NCBI GenBank assembly: GCA_030377945.1
Contig: JAUCGD010000087.1
Span: forward strand, 1-12,288
Length of the DNA stretch: 12,288 nt
Direction of reading: 5' to 3'
From: Desulfobacterales bacterium HSG17
Lineage (GTDB): Bacteria > Desulfobacterota > Desulfobacteria > Desulfobacterales > Desulfococcaceae
The translations under genes and the position numbers were made by a program. How positions within the stretch are numbered: position 1 is the stretch's first letter; every line of letters begins with the position of its first letter. Positions 5,650 to 12,288 of this stretch are shown here, piece by piece. The notes below the pieces were generated by a model. It ran no database searches, was not told the origin of the DNA, and saw only the letters and a program-made list of their open reading frames with translations.

Positions 5650-7161
5650 ATGTGTAAAGAGCGGATTCGCTATGCACCGTTAAAAGATAAAATAACAGAC
5701 CCGGCTGAAGCAGCAAAACATATCCAGGATGGAACCAATATTTTTATTTCCGGTTTTACAGCCGGATACCCAAAACTTATTCCCCAGGAACTGGTAAAAC
5801 GCTCCCAGGCCGGAGAAAAATTCAAGGTTAATCTTTTTGCCGGAGCATCAACAGGAGATTCTGTTGACGGCATTCTTGCACAGGCCGGATTAATTGGCTG
5901 GCGCAGGCCATATATGAGCGACCGTACCATGAGAAAACAGATTAACAACAATAAGATTGCCTTTAAAGACGATCACCTGTCAAGACTTTCAGCCCAGGTA
6001 AGAGCCGGTAACTGGGGAGAGCCTCATGTGGCAGTGGTAGAAGCTGTGGGCATTACGGAAAAAGGACATCTTATCCCTACAATGTCTGTGGGCAATACCC
6101 CGACCTATGTTAAAGAAGCTGAAAAGATTATCATTGAAATCAGCGCAGAACCTCCTGAACTGGAAGGCATACACGATATTTTTATTCCTGAAGATCCTCC
6201 CTATCGTATGCCCATTCCCATTTACAGAACTCTGGACAGGATTGGCAAACCGTTTATAGAAATGGACCCCAACCGGGTAGTTGCAATTCTTTACAGCAAA
6301 GAAGAAGATAGCTGCCCCATATTTAACCAACCTGATGAAACAGCAACAAAAATTGCCGAACATATTCTTGATTTTATTGAACATGAAATAAAAAAAGACA
6401 GGATGCCCCCAAATCTTCCCTGGCAGTCAGGGGTTGGAGATATTGCCAATGCAGTGCTGGGCGGTTTTATGGATAATGATTTTTTTAATGATCTTGATGT
6501 TTACTCGGAAGTTCTTCAAGACAGTGTTCTTGACCTTATTGATATGGGCAAGGTTCGGGCAGCATCAGGATCTGCTTTAACCCTGTCCCATAAAACAAGA
6601 ACACGGTTTTTTAATGAGCTTTACAGGTATAAGGAAAAAATCGTATTAAGACCTGTTGAAATATCCAATTCACCTGAAGTAATCAGGCGGCTGGGGGTTA
6701 TTGCCATTAATACTGCAATTGAGGTTGATATTTACGGCCATGTGAATTCCACCCATGTTATGGGTTCCCAGCTTATGAACGGTATTGGCGGTTCAGGTGA
6801 TTTTCTGCGAAACGGTTCTGTTAGTTTTATTGTCAGTCCCAGTATAGCAAAAAACGGGAAAATATCTGCTATTGTTCCTATGGTGTCCCATGTGGATCAT
6901 AATGAGCATTCAGTTGATGTTGTTGTAACTGAACACGGGCTGGTTGATACCCGTCCCCTGACTCCCCGCCAGGTAGCTGAACAGATTATAAAAAAATGCG
7001 CTCATCCACAATACCGTGATTATCTTTGGGATTATTATCAGCGGGCCGTAATATCCACAGGTGGTCATGAGCCTCATCTTTTAGATGAAGTTTACAACAT
7101 GCACCAGCAGTTTATAGCAGCAGGTGATATGAGATCCGGTAATATCATAGATAGATATTAA
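5650..7161 (+). CDS. Acetyl-CoA hydrolase/transferase family: succinate/propionate-type CoA-transferase
   Basis: This 503-residue protein belongs to the acetyl-CoA hydrolase/transferase family and resembles the succinate CoA-transferase branch (Cat1, AarC, YgfH/ScpC), which moves CoA between carboxylates through a glutamyl-CoA intermediate. The RIRYAPLKDKIT start, the FTAGYPK stretch, GVGDIANAVL (261-270) and NGIGGSGDFLRNGSVSF (377-393) fit. E287 in VYSEVLQD is the likely catalytic glutamate. Exact substrates (succinate, acetate, propionate) are not decidable; in a sulfate reducer it could serve acetate or propionate oxidation. I place the start at 5650 because AAGGAG (5638-5643) stands six bases before it. 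An in-frame ATG at 5596 would add 18 residues encoded partly by a repeat arm and has no ribosome site. The gene is probably transcribed alone. Confidence 0.9.
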   Translation: MCKERIRYAPLKDKITDPAEAAKHIQDGTNIFISGFTAGYPKLIPQELVKRSQAGEKFKVNLFAGASTGDSVDGILAQAGLIGWRRPYMSDRTMRKQINNNKIAFKDDHLSRLSAQVRAGNWGEPHVAVVEAVGITEKGHLIPTMSVGNTPTYVKEAEKIIIEISAEPPELEGIHDIFIPEDPPYRMPIPIYRTLDRIGKPFIEMDPNRVVAILYSKEEDSCPIFNQPDETATKIAEHILDFIEHEIKKDRMPPNLPWQSGVGDIANAVLGGFMDNDFFNDLDVYSEVLQDSVLDLIDMGKVRAASGSALTLSHKTRTRFFNELYRYKEKIVLRPVEISNSPEVIRRLGVIAINTAIEVDIYGHVNSTHVMGSQLMNGIGGSGDFLRNGSVSFIVSPSIAKNGKISAIVPMVSHVDHNEHSVDVVVTEHGLVDTRPLTPRQVAEQIIKKCAHPQYRDYLWDYYQRAVISTGGHEPHLLDEVYNMHQQFIAAGDMRSGNIIDRY

Positions 7162-7190
7162 GGGCTTGCTAATCATTTGGTCCGGCAAGC

Positions 7191-7306
7191 ACGGGAATAA
7201 ATTCCCGGGCTATTTTCTGTCGTCCCTCTGGGACTTAAATAGTTGATATAAAAGTATCTAAAGTCCCAGAGGGACAAAAGAAAATAGCCCGGCAGTTTAT
7301 GCCGGG
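7191..7306. repeat. Symmetric four-hairpin palindromic element
   Basis: Two 46-base halves (7191-7236 and 7261-7306) are inverted copies around a 24-base AT-rich centre. Each half has an inner hairpin (GTCCC and GGGAC around a 3-base loop), the spacer AGAAAATAG and an outer hairpin (CGGGAAT with ATTCCCG at 7192-7207; CCCGGCA with TGCCGGG at 7288-7306). Positions 7205-7236 and 7261-7292 pair at 29 of 32 positions. A further small hairpin (GCTTGC 7164-7169, GCAAGC 7185-7190) sits between the CoA-transferase stop and this element. No T-run follows, so a role as an intrinsic terminator is unproven. It looks like a mobile palindromic repeat. Confidence 0.8.
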
Positions 7307-7357
7307 TGAAACGATGATCATGGCCTATATTAAATTTTTACATAGCGGAGGAATAAA

Positions 7358-8056
7358 ATGAAAAAATCGTTTACAATTATTATTTTCATAATTTTCTTAT
7401 TAACCCTGACAGCCTGCTCAGGAACAACTAATGTAAAGTCTGAGAGTGCAAAAACTCCTCAGCAGGAGATTGTGGATTCCTCTGCAATTGCCGTCAGGAT
7501 CATGCGGTCAAACCCGGATAATCGTTCACTTAACTATCTTCTAAAACATGCCAAAGGCGTATTAATCTTTCCCAAAAATATAAAAGCCGGGTTTTTATTA
7601 GCAGGGGAAGCAGGCCAGGGAATTATGGCTGCAAAAGATGAAGACGGTAACTGGAGTTCACCTGCATTTTATAATATGACAGGAGGAAGCGTAGGCCTCC
7701 AGGTCGGGCTTCAAAGATCCTCTGTTATCCTGGTATTTATGAATGACCGGGTATTTAACTCGGCCATAGATTCTGGCTTGACCCTGGGGGTGGATGCAAC
7801 AGTGGCTGCCGGTTCAAGCAGTTTTAATATGACTGCATCCACAAAAACAATATATTCGGATATTTACTATTTTGCCACTGTTGAAGGGCTTTTTGCAGGA
7901 ATTGCAATGGATGGGTGTGTGATTAGCATAAATAATGGCGATAACCAGGCATATTATAATTCAAAGGCCGAACCTCGTGAGATTCTGCTGGATCGTGAAT
8001 TGGATAATTCAGAAGCAAATGTGCTTAAAATTGCGCTGATGACTTTGAGTAAATAA
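7358..8056 (+). CDS. SYLF/Ysc84-domain lipoprotein
   Basis: This 232-residue predicted lipoprotein has a basic, very hydrophobic signal (residues 2-17) and a lipobox ending LTAC, with the lipidated cysteine at C20. The serine at +2 favours the outer membrane. Residues about 40-231 match the SYLF (Ysc84, DUF500) fold: the helical HAKGVLIFP segment, KAGFLLAGEAGQGIM, the glycine-rich GGSVGLQVGLQRSSVILVFM and FATVEGLFAGIAMDG. SYLF domains bind phosphoinositide-type lipids in eukaryotes; in bacteria they are common periplasmic or outer-membrane lipoproteins of unknown role. The start has GGAGG at 7347-7351, six bases before the ATG. The gene stands alone between the four-hairpin palindrome and a REP doublet and converges on the kinase gene. 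Confidence 0.92.
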   Translation: MKKSFTIIIFIIFLLTLTACSGTTNVKSESAKTPQQEIVDSSAIAVRIMRSNPDNRSLNYLLKHAKGVLIFPKNIKAGFLLAGEAGQGIMAAKDEDGNWSSPAFYNMTGGSVGLQVGLQRSSVILVFMNDRVFNSAIDSGLTLGVDATVAAGSSSFNMTASTKTIYSDIYYFATVEGLFAGIAMDGCVISINNGDNQAYYNSKAEPREILLDRELDNSEANVLKIALMTLSK

Positions 8057-8139
8057 TACCTTTGTTCCATAATTTGTACGACAATGCAAAATCCCTTTAC
8101 CGTTTATGTGATCCCAGCGTAACTCTCAACTATGCAGCA

Positions 8140-8214
8140 GTAGGGTGCGTTAGGCGATAGCCGTAACGCACCTTCAATTTTTACGGTGCGTTACGCTTCG
8201 CTAACGCACCCTAC
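8140..8214 (-). repeat. REP-doublet (REPIN/BIME-like) element, family A, copy 2
   Basis: This is the same element as at 5494-5572 but in the opposite orientation. The plus strand reads GTAG, GGTGCGTTA, loop GGCGATAGCCG, TAACGCACC, an 11-base linker, then GGTGCGTTA, loop CGCTTCGC, TAACGCACC, CTAC. Both stems are perfect 9-bp stems. On the minus strand one loop contains GCGAAGC, a sequence known to form an exceptionally stable mini-hairpin in DNA. The last four bases (8211-8214) include the TAG stop codon of the minus-strand kinase gene. Confidence 0.87.
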
Positions 8215-9905
8215 TTCATTCTGAGTTCATACAATTTATCACCCTCAAAAAACATAACCGTATTCCCTTCTTTACACAACCGCATACCATTATTAATATC
8301 TGGATCTTTTATCTGATTTACCTGCGGCTTATCATGCCCTTTAGAAAAAATCTCAAGCAAATCATCATCATTTACAGAAATAACAACGCCCTTTTCCAAA
8401 GTAACAAAATTAACAGAACTAAGATCAATATCCTCATTTATCCGGCAGTCATAAGCATCATATTTTTTATCAAATTTAAGAACAATCCTGTCATATCGTT
8501 TTACTGTATGGCCTATGAGAATACACACCCCAGAATCATGTTTGGCATCTATAATGCGGTACTTCTCAAGTTCTGGAACCTGTTTAACAATACATGAACC
8601 TGAACTGTCTTTCTGTGGAACCGGAATAACAAGATAAGGTTTTCCCAGAACACTCTGATAAATTACACCTGCAAATATTTCAGCAGAATTGGGCATAATA
8701 TTCCATACATTCTTGACTGCTGCCAGCACCTTGTTTCCAACATCTTCAAATTCAATCTCAGTCAGATTTCCCTGATCCCTCACATACAGGGTATTGTTAA
8801 TCACCATTTTTTCATCTGCATTAATCTCAGGAAAAGGAAGCATGGTTTTATTCCTGCATTCCAGTTTAAGTTTGCCCCCCTTAATTCCTGCAAATACCGG
8901 TGTCAACTGCTTTGGGGTAAACAGCACATCAGTACCAGGCTCAACATTAAAGGCTATTTTATCAATATAAATCTTGTCCTGGGTTGCAGTAAGGCTCATT
9001 CCTGCATGAATACAGTGCCAGAGTATATTGCTGTCAAAGGTTTTAATCTCCTTAATCTCAAACTGGTCAGTGCTGTTAATGGTTTTAATCTTAACAGGTA
9101 TAATAACAATCTGTCCTGGAAGGGCAGGGGGCATAGACCGTTTTCCTTTTTCAAAAAGATCAATAAACCAGTCAATGTAATGACAAGGAATCTTGCTGAA
9201 ATCCCTGGCAGCCGGTGGAACCCTTACATCCGGGTTAAATATTGAAACATTGGCCTTGATCCTGGATTCAATATCATTTTTCTTAAACTTGGGATGACGC
9301 CCCTTAAAAGGATGAATACCAACAAACAACTGGCAGGAAACAATAGCAAAGGCAAACCAGTCTGTAAGTTGGGAAAAGATTTTAGCGTGCCAGTCACGGA
9401 TTGAAGGCATTATGGCTGTTGCAGGGAAATTTGCAGTTTGATAGGAATCCACATCAATAAAATAAGGTGTGACTAATTTTTTTTTATCCACCAGGTAATT
9501 AAACTCATTGCCGTCAACCATAAGGCATTTTCCCTGGTGTACATAAAAAACGGTCTGTTTAATATTTTCAACAAGTTCAAGGGTTGAAGTGTCTGTAACA
9601 TTATTTCTGTTGCGAAAATCATTGGTAAAAAGTTTGCACAGGGGAATAGTATCTTTAACCCAGTCCATTGTAAAACCCACAGGAGTATTTTTGTTATTAA
9701 GAATAACATCAACAGGCTTGAGGATATTACGGCGATCCAGTGCCTGTAATTCCATGATTTTTGCATCCGGGATCATTTTTGAAGGTTCATTATAGATTTT
9801 ATATATAGTTTTGCCTTTACCAAAGACCTGGCCTTCACCACCTTTTGCAATAAAATCATTCTGGGTCAAATTAATGCTTTTTTTACCCCGGATAAAATAT
9901 TTCAT
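8211..9905 (-). CDS. Divergent Ser/Thr protein kinase with C-terminal beta-rich (propeller-like) region
   Basis: This 564-residue protein has a protein-kinase-like domain (about 15-260). It shows a glycine-rich loop GGEGQVF (22-28), the ATP-binding lysine K36 in YKIY, a catalytic-loop aspartate D131 with N136 at the correct +5 spacing, D151-V152-D153 in place of DFG, and a helix-F aspartate D182 in DWFAFAI. The HRD histidine and arginine are replaced (MVD), as in divergent kinases paired with PP2C in TerY-type modules. Residues about 285-564 form repeated beta-strand units resembling propeller blades, with no recognised zinc finger or HhH motif. The start is fixed by AAGGAG (minus strand, 9911-9916), five bases from the ATG. 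It follows the PP2C-like gene by 102 bases. Its stop codon lies in a REP doublet. Kinase call good; substrate unknown. Confidence 0.8.
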   Translation of the reverse strand: MKYFIRGKKSINLTQNDFIAKGGEGQVFGKGKTIYKIYNEPSKMIPDAKIMELQALDRRNILKPVDVILNNKNTPVGFTMDWVKDTIPLCKLFTNDFRNRNNVTDTSTLELVENIKQTVFYVHQGKCLMVDGNEFNYLVDKKKLVTPYFIDVDSYQTANFPATAIMPSIRDWHAKIFSQLTDWFAFAIVSCQLFVGIHPFKGRHPKFKKNDIESRIKANVSIFNPDVRVPPAARDFSKIPCHYIDWFIDLFEKGKRSMPPALPGQIVIIPVKIKTINSTDQFEIKEIKTFDSNILWHCIHAGMSLTATQDKIYIDKIAFNVEPGTDVLFTPKQLTPVFAGIKGGKLKLECRNKTMLPFPEINADEKMVINNTLYVRDQGNLTEIEFEDVGNKVLAAVKNVWNIMPNSAEIFAGVIYQSVLGKPYLVIPVPQKDSSGSCIVKQVPELEKYRIIDAKHDSGVCILIGHTVKRYDRIVLKFDKKYDAYDCRINEDIDLSSVNFVTLEKGVVISVNDDDLLEIFSKGHDKPQVNQIKDPDINNGMRLCKEGNTVMFFEGDKLYELRMK

Positions 9906-9926
9906 GGATTCTCCTTTATATGAAAG

Positions 9927-10009
9927 AACGGTAGCGCCGCCTTATATGGCGGCTTTTATGGCGGTACGTTTACGCCCCGGTTGCCTCCACGTAGGGAGGC
10001 GCTACCGTT
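9927..10009. repeat. REP-doublet-like element, family B
   Basis: A 12-bp perfect inverted repeat, AACGGTAGCGCC (9927-9938) and GGCGCTACCGTT (9998-10009), bounds the element. On the plus strand GTAG (9931-9934) leads into a GCCGCC/GGCGGC hairpin with loop TTATAT. On the minus strand GTAG leads into a GCCTCC/GGAGGC hairpin with loop CTACGT. The arrangement is that of family A but the sequence is unrelated. The linker has an imperfect 12-base tandem repeat (9942-9953, 9954-9965; 10 of 12 identical). It fills most of the gap between the PP2C-like and kinase genes and overlaps two bases of the former's TAA stop. Confidence 0.8.
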
Positions 10010-10841
10010 ATTGTTTGGCCTGCATTATATGAATACCTGCTAAAGAAATATCATCGGTATTAAAAATGCTTTGTTTTTCATATGTATTAACAGCCCGGCG
10101 CGCCCGGCGTTTAACAAATTCGCCATTAAAATTTTTAAATCCTGTAAACTCACGGATTACATCAGATTCAGGTAAAAGTCCTTTTTCAGGATTCATTTTA
10201 TCTGCAAAAGCTCCAAGCCCGTCAGAAGCAATGATAATTGTTGAAAAATCCTGTGCTGAAAATTTATAAAACAAAGGCGAGTCATATCCTGTTTCAAGAG
10301 ATTCTCCCTGGCTTTTAATAATTTTTTTCCCGTTCATCTCAATGCCATACTGCTGATCTCTGGCCTTATCCAGTTGATAACTCAGATAATAAGGTGCATT
10401 GGTTTCAAAGGAAATTTCCACAATACGGGGTTCAGGCTCTTCTTTTTTTTGGGCTATAACAAAACCATCGCCATAAACAAAAACATGCACAAACCCATCT
10501 TTGTAAAAAGCAATCATAAGAGTAGCATCCAGAGCAGTTTGAGGCAGGTCAAGAAATCGTGATAAAAAAGATGTCTGTAATATTATTGATTTGCCCAAAT
10601 CTTTATAATCTGGTTCTTTATAATCTGGCTCACAAGGCAAACTGCCATTTGCAAATATTTTTTGAAGATGTTTACCTGCTGCCAGGCAAAGCAGCATGGC
10701 TCCCATATGTGAACCGGGCGAAGAAGAGCAGCCGTCAGTCAGGATGGCATAGGGTAATGGTTCCATGCCGGATACAGCATAGTCTTCACACGGTTTATGG
10801 CGGTTCTTGCCTGTGAAATAATGATCTGTGTTTATTTTCAT
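10008..10841 (-). CDS. PP2C-like Ser/Thr protein phosphatase
   Basis: This 277-residue cytoplasmic protein has the order of PP2C metal-binding motifs: D20 in HKPCEDYAVS, D36-G37 in AILTDGCSSSPGSHMGAML, D207-G208 in TIIIASDGLGAFAD, and D263-D264 in NTDDISLAGIHI near the C-terminus. PP2C enzymes use these aspartates to hold Mn/Mg and remove phosphate from serine and threonine. It is short but complete. The start is fixed by AGGAGG (minus strand, 10847-10852), five bases before the ATG, below a good promoter. The kinase-like gene follows on the same strand, so the pair probably sets phosphorylation of a shared target or of the kinase itself. A 15-base duplication encodes EPDYK twice (71-80). The stop codon touches a REP-doublet-like element. 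Confidence 0.87.
   Translation of the reverse strand: MKINTDHYFTGKNRHKPCEDYAVSGMEPLPYAILTDGCSSSPGSHMGAMLLCLAAGKHLQKIFANGSLPCEPDYKEPDYKDLGKSIILQTSFLSRFLDLPQTALDATLMIAFYKDGFVHVFVYGDGFVIAQKKEEPEPRIVEISFETNAPYYLSYQLDKARDQQYGIEMNGKKIIKSQGESLETGYDSPLFYKFSAQDFSTIIIASDGLGAFADKMNPEKGLLPESDVIREFTGFKNFNGEFVKRRARRAVNTYEKQSIFNTDDISLAGIHIMQAKQ
10600..10629 (-). repeat. 15-bp in-frame tandem duplication in the PP2C-like gene
   Basis: TCTTTATAATCTGGT (10600-10614) and TCTTTATAATCTGGC (10615-10629) are adjacent, with 14 of 15 identical bases. On the coding strand they give EPDYK-EPDYK, in a region between the conserved PP2C motifs. Confidence 0.9.
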
Positions 10842-10876
10842 TTTTGCCTCCTGATAAACATCATAAGTTTAATTAA

Positions 10877-10905
10877 ATTCTAATAATACTTTCAATGTTT
10901 GTCAA
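10877..10905 (-). promoter_or_regulatory. Near-consensus sigma70 promoter for the PP2C-kinase pair
   Basis: On the minus strand a perfect TTGACA (10900-10905) is separated by 17 bases from TAGAAT (10877-10882), which matches the -10 consensus at 5 of 6 positions. Transcription would begin near 10870, giving a leader of about 28 bases with AGGAGG in it. This is the best promoter in the window and suggests constitutive expression of the pair. Confidence 0.75.
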
Positions 10906-11030
10906 GAGATAATTGATAATAGAAATAGATGTGGTAAAATTAATAATTTATCAAAACAAATGATATACAATTATAATACAGGCTTAGTATTGTTTTTAAA
11001 GAGAGTTGGATCAATAAGAAAAGAACTATG

Positions 11031-11057
11031 AAGTTATAATTTGAAATATTATAACTT
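11031..11057. other. AT-rich perfect hairpin downstream of sppA
   Basis: AAGTTATAAT (11031-11040) and ATTATAACTT (11048-11057) form a perfect 10-bp stem with a 7-base loop, starting 33 bases beyond the sppA stop. It may mark the 3' end of the sppA transcript, but the stem has little GC and lacks a clean T-run. The rest of the interval from the sppA stop to the PP2C promoter (about 10906-11089) holds nothing else I can support. Confidence 0.4.
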
Positions 11058-11089
11058 TAAAATATTATGCGTTTATGGTGATTTGAACT

Positions 11090-12241
11090 TTAATACAACC
11101 CATTCCCCGGGCATTCTGCACAAAGTGCTTTCATGTTCCCGTGATAAGCAAGGGGAACCTTTAATACTGACTGGCAGATGTCGTTTTTTATAATCTGTTT
11201 TTGCATTTGTACATTGGTGGTATTATCCTGAAATGATAATAAAAATTCCTGGAGAAATTTCTTCCCGGCTTTTTTGGGTGAAACCAGTTGATAATCTTCA
11301 CCTAATTGGGCCATTTCCGCAAGTTTGGCAACTGAAGCATTGCGATTTAAGGTATCATCAATCAATCCGTAATCCTGTGCTGTTTTATTATCAAAAATTT
11401 GGGCTCCCATTTTTTCACGTATAACAGCTTCGTCAATACTGCGGCTTTGAGCTACATGACTTACAAAATTATTATATTCATGATTAATGCCTGCCTGTAA
11501 GTTGTCTATCTCCTCTTTGGTGGCTTTTCTAAAAGGATTACCCAGATCTTTTCCTTTTCCTGCGGAGATGATTGTTCGCTCAATACCACCCTGGGTAACA
11601 ATGCCGCCGCCAAAAAGTCCACCCTGGGTAGCCATAGGTTTGTCATAATAGGTCAGCATACCGCCGATTACGCCGATACTGCCGATCATACTTCCATGAT
11701 CTGCATAAATGGCATCAGCTCCAACCATTGCCATAACCCCGCCTGATGCTGAAACACCTTCAATATATACCAGAACAGGTTTCCCGGTCTTCTGCTGATA
11801 GGTTTTAATTCCGTCAAAAATTGCCCTGGAACCGAAGATTGTTCCTCCTGGGGTCTGCATTCGAAGAAATATCCCTTTTATATTTTCGTCTTCAGCAGCT
11901 TGTTCCAGGGTTTCCTGAATTTCATATCCATAGGTCACACCGCCTACCCAGCCCATTGTTGATCCCATTTCCCCTGAAGGACTGCCAAGAATCAAGCCTT
12001 CCACTGAAATGCCCATAAGATAGTTTTTACTTTCTTTATTTCCTGAAATATAGTTGTAGGAGGATTCGTTTATTACGTTAAAGTCTTTAAAACTGCTTTT
12101 TCCCATTACAGCACCTACACCTGCGCCTGCTCCTATAAAAAACAGGCTGAATAATCCAAGCAGTACAACAAAACTTACAAGTGAGAAAAATGCCATGTAA
12201 AAAATTTTAAAAGGTGCTTTCCAGATATCTTGTGTATTCAT
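11090..12241 (-). CDS. sppA: SppA-type signal peptide peptidase (S49 serine protease)
   Basis: This 383-residue inner-membrane protease of the short SppA class has a Ser-Lys catalytic pair. A transmembrane segment spans about residues 14-46, unusually rich in glycine at its end (FIGAGAGVGAVMG). The S49 domain covers about 75-300, with LRMQTPGG (126-133), the nucleophile S166 in EGVSASGGVMAMVGADAIYA, GSIGVIGG (187-194) and the probable general base K231 in SAGKGKDLG. Such enzymes degrade leftover signal peptides and other membrane-embedded substrates. The C-terminal stretch past residue 320 is not conserved and ends with a cysteine pair (C374, C377). AAGG is 11 bases before the ATG, a loose ribosome site. 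A TATAAT lies in that leader. Genes upstream are outside the window. Confidence 0.9.
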   Translation of the reverse strand: MNTQDIWKAPFKIFYMAFFSLVSFVVLLGLFSLFFIGAGAGVGAVMGKSSFKDFNVINESSYNYISGNKESKNYLMGISVEGLILGSPSGEMGSTMGWVGGVTYGYEIQETLEQAAEDENIKGIFLRMQTPGGTIFGSRAIFDGIKTYQQKTGKPVLVYIEGVSASGGVMAMVGADAIYADHGSMIGSIGVIGGMLTYYDKPMATQGGLFGGGIVTQGGIERTIISAGKGKDLGNPFRKATKEEIDNLQAGINHEYNNFVSHVAQSRSIDEAVIREKMGAQIFDNKTAQDYGLIDDTLNRNASVAKLAEMAQLGEDYQLVSPKKAGKKFLQEFLLSFQDNTTNVQMQKQIIKNDICQSVLKVPLAYHGNMKALCAECPGNGLY

Positions 12242-12288
12242 TTTGTATTATACCTTGATAAAAAATTAAAAAAGATTTTATTTAATAA

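Noticed and set aside
5989..6384. Long minus-strand open frame opposite the CoA-transferase gene
   Set aside because: It is the reverse shadow of a clearly coding region, with low-complexity phenylalanine- and asparagine-rich content and no ribosome site or motif.
7164..7190. Hairpin after the CoA-transferase gene as an intrinsic terminator
   Set aside because: The stem is only 6 bp with a 15-base loop and no T-run follows on the plus strand.
9473..9766. 97-codon minus-strand open frame within the kinase gene in another frame
   Set aside because: It overlaps well-conserved kinase motifs read in the main frame, and its hydrophobic composition is a frame-shift artefact.
10972..10977. Plus-strand TATAAT in the AT-rich gap downstream of sppA
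   Set aside because: No -35-like hexamer at 16-18 bases upstream and no plus-strand gene downstream; expected by chance in such AT-rich sequence.
12247..12252. Minus-strand TATAAT just upstream of the sppA start
   Set aside because: It is only six bases from the ATG, would give a nearly leaderless transcript, has a poor -35 match, and lies between the probable ribosome site and the start codon.

Overview
The window is an AT-rich stretch of a Gram-negative bacterial chromosome. I infer a sulfate-reducing Desulfobacterota member (Desulfobacteraceae/Desulfococcaceae-like). The clues are the style of the stand-alone response regulator, the LPS-type GT9 glycosyltransferase, an outer-membrane-type SYLF lipoprotein, a succinate/acetate-type CoA-transferase, and intergenic DNA full of palindromic repeats. 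This assignment is inference, not proof.

Layout. Plus strand, 43-980: a single-domain response regulator and a YfcE/MJ0936-type phosphodiesterase. Plus strand, 1116-5413: a tight four-gene cluster of an HTH-EIIA(Ntr) fusion, a CLC anion transporter with CBS domains, a tandem universal stress protein and a GT9 heptosyltransferase-like enzyme, with gaps of 9-15 bases. Its candidate promoter lies inside an inverted repeat. Plus strand, 5650-8056: an acetyl-CoA hydrolase/transferase-family enzyme and a SYLF lipoprotein, each preceded by a palindromic element. Minus strand, 10841-8211: a PP2C-like phosphatase followed by a divergent protein kinase with a beta-rich C-terminal half, driven by a near-consensus sigma70 promoter. 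Minus strand, 12241-11090: an SppA-type membrane serine protease. No tRNA, rRNA, CRISPR array, transposase or phage gene was seen, and no gene-free stretch exceeds 300 bases.

The first cluster looks like a coordinated ion/stress unit: the EIIA fusion could sense phosphotransfer status and regulate the operon carrying the anion transporter and stress protein. The PP2C and kinase genes look like a reversible Ser/Thr phosphorylation switch, resembling TerY-associated kinase-phosphatase modules but with no vWA partner in the window.

The most unusual content is repetitive. (i) Two unrelated families of paired hairpins have a GTAG tetranucleotide at both outer feet, the architecture of REP doublets (REPIN/BIME). 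Two of these elements overlap stop codons. (ii) A 133-bp inverted-repeat element has one such doublet nested inside it. (iii) A symmetric four-hairpin palindrome shows a compensatory base-pair change between its halves. (iv) Short tandem duplications with period 12 or 15 occur at five loci; four are in frame inside genes and one is intergenic.
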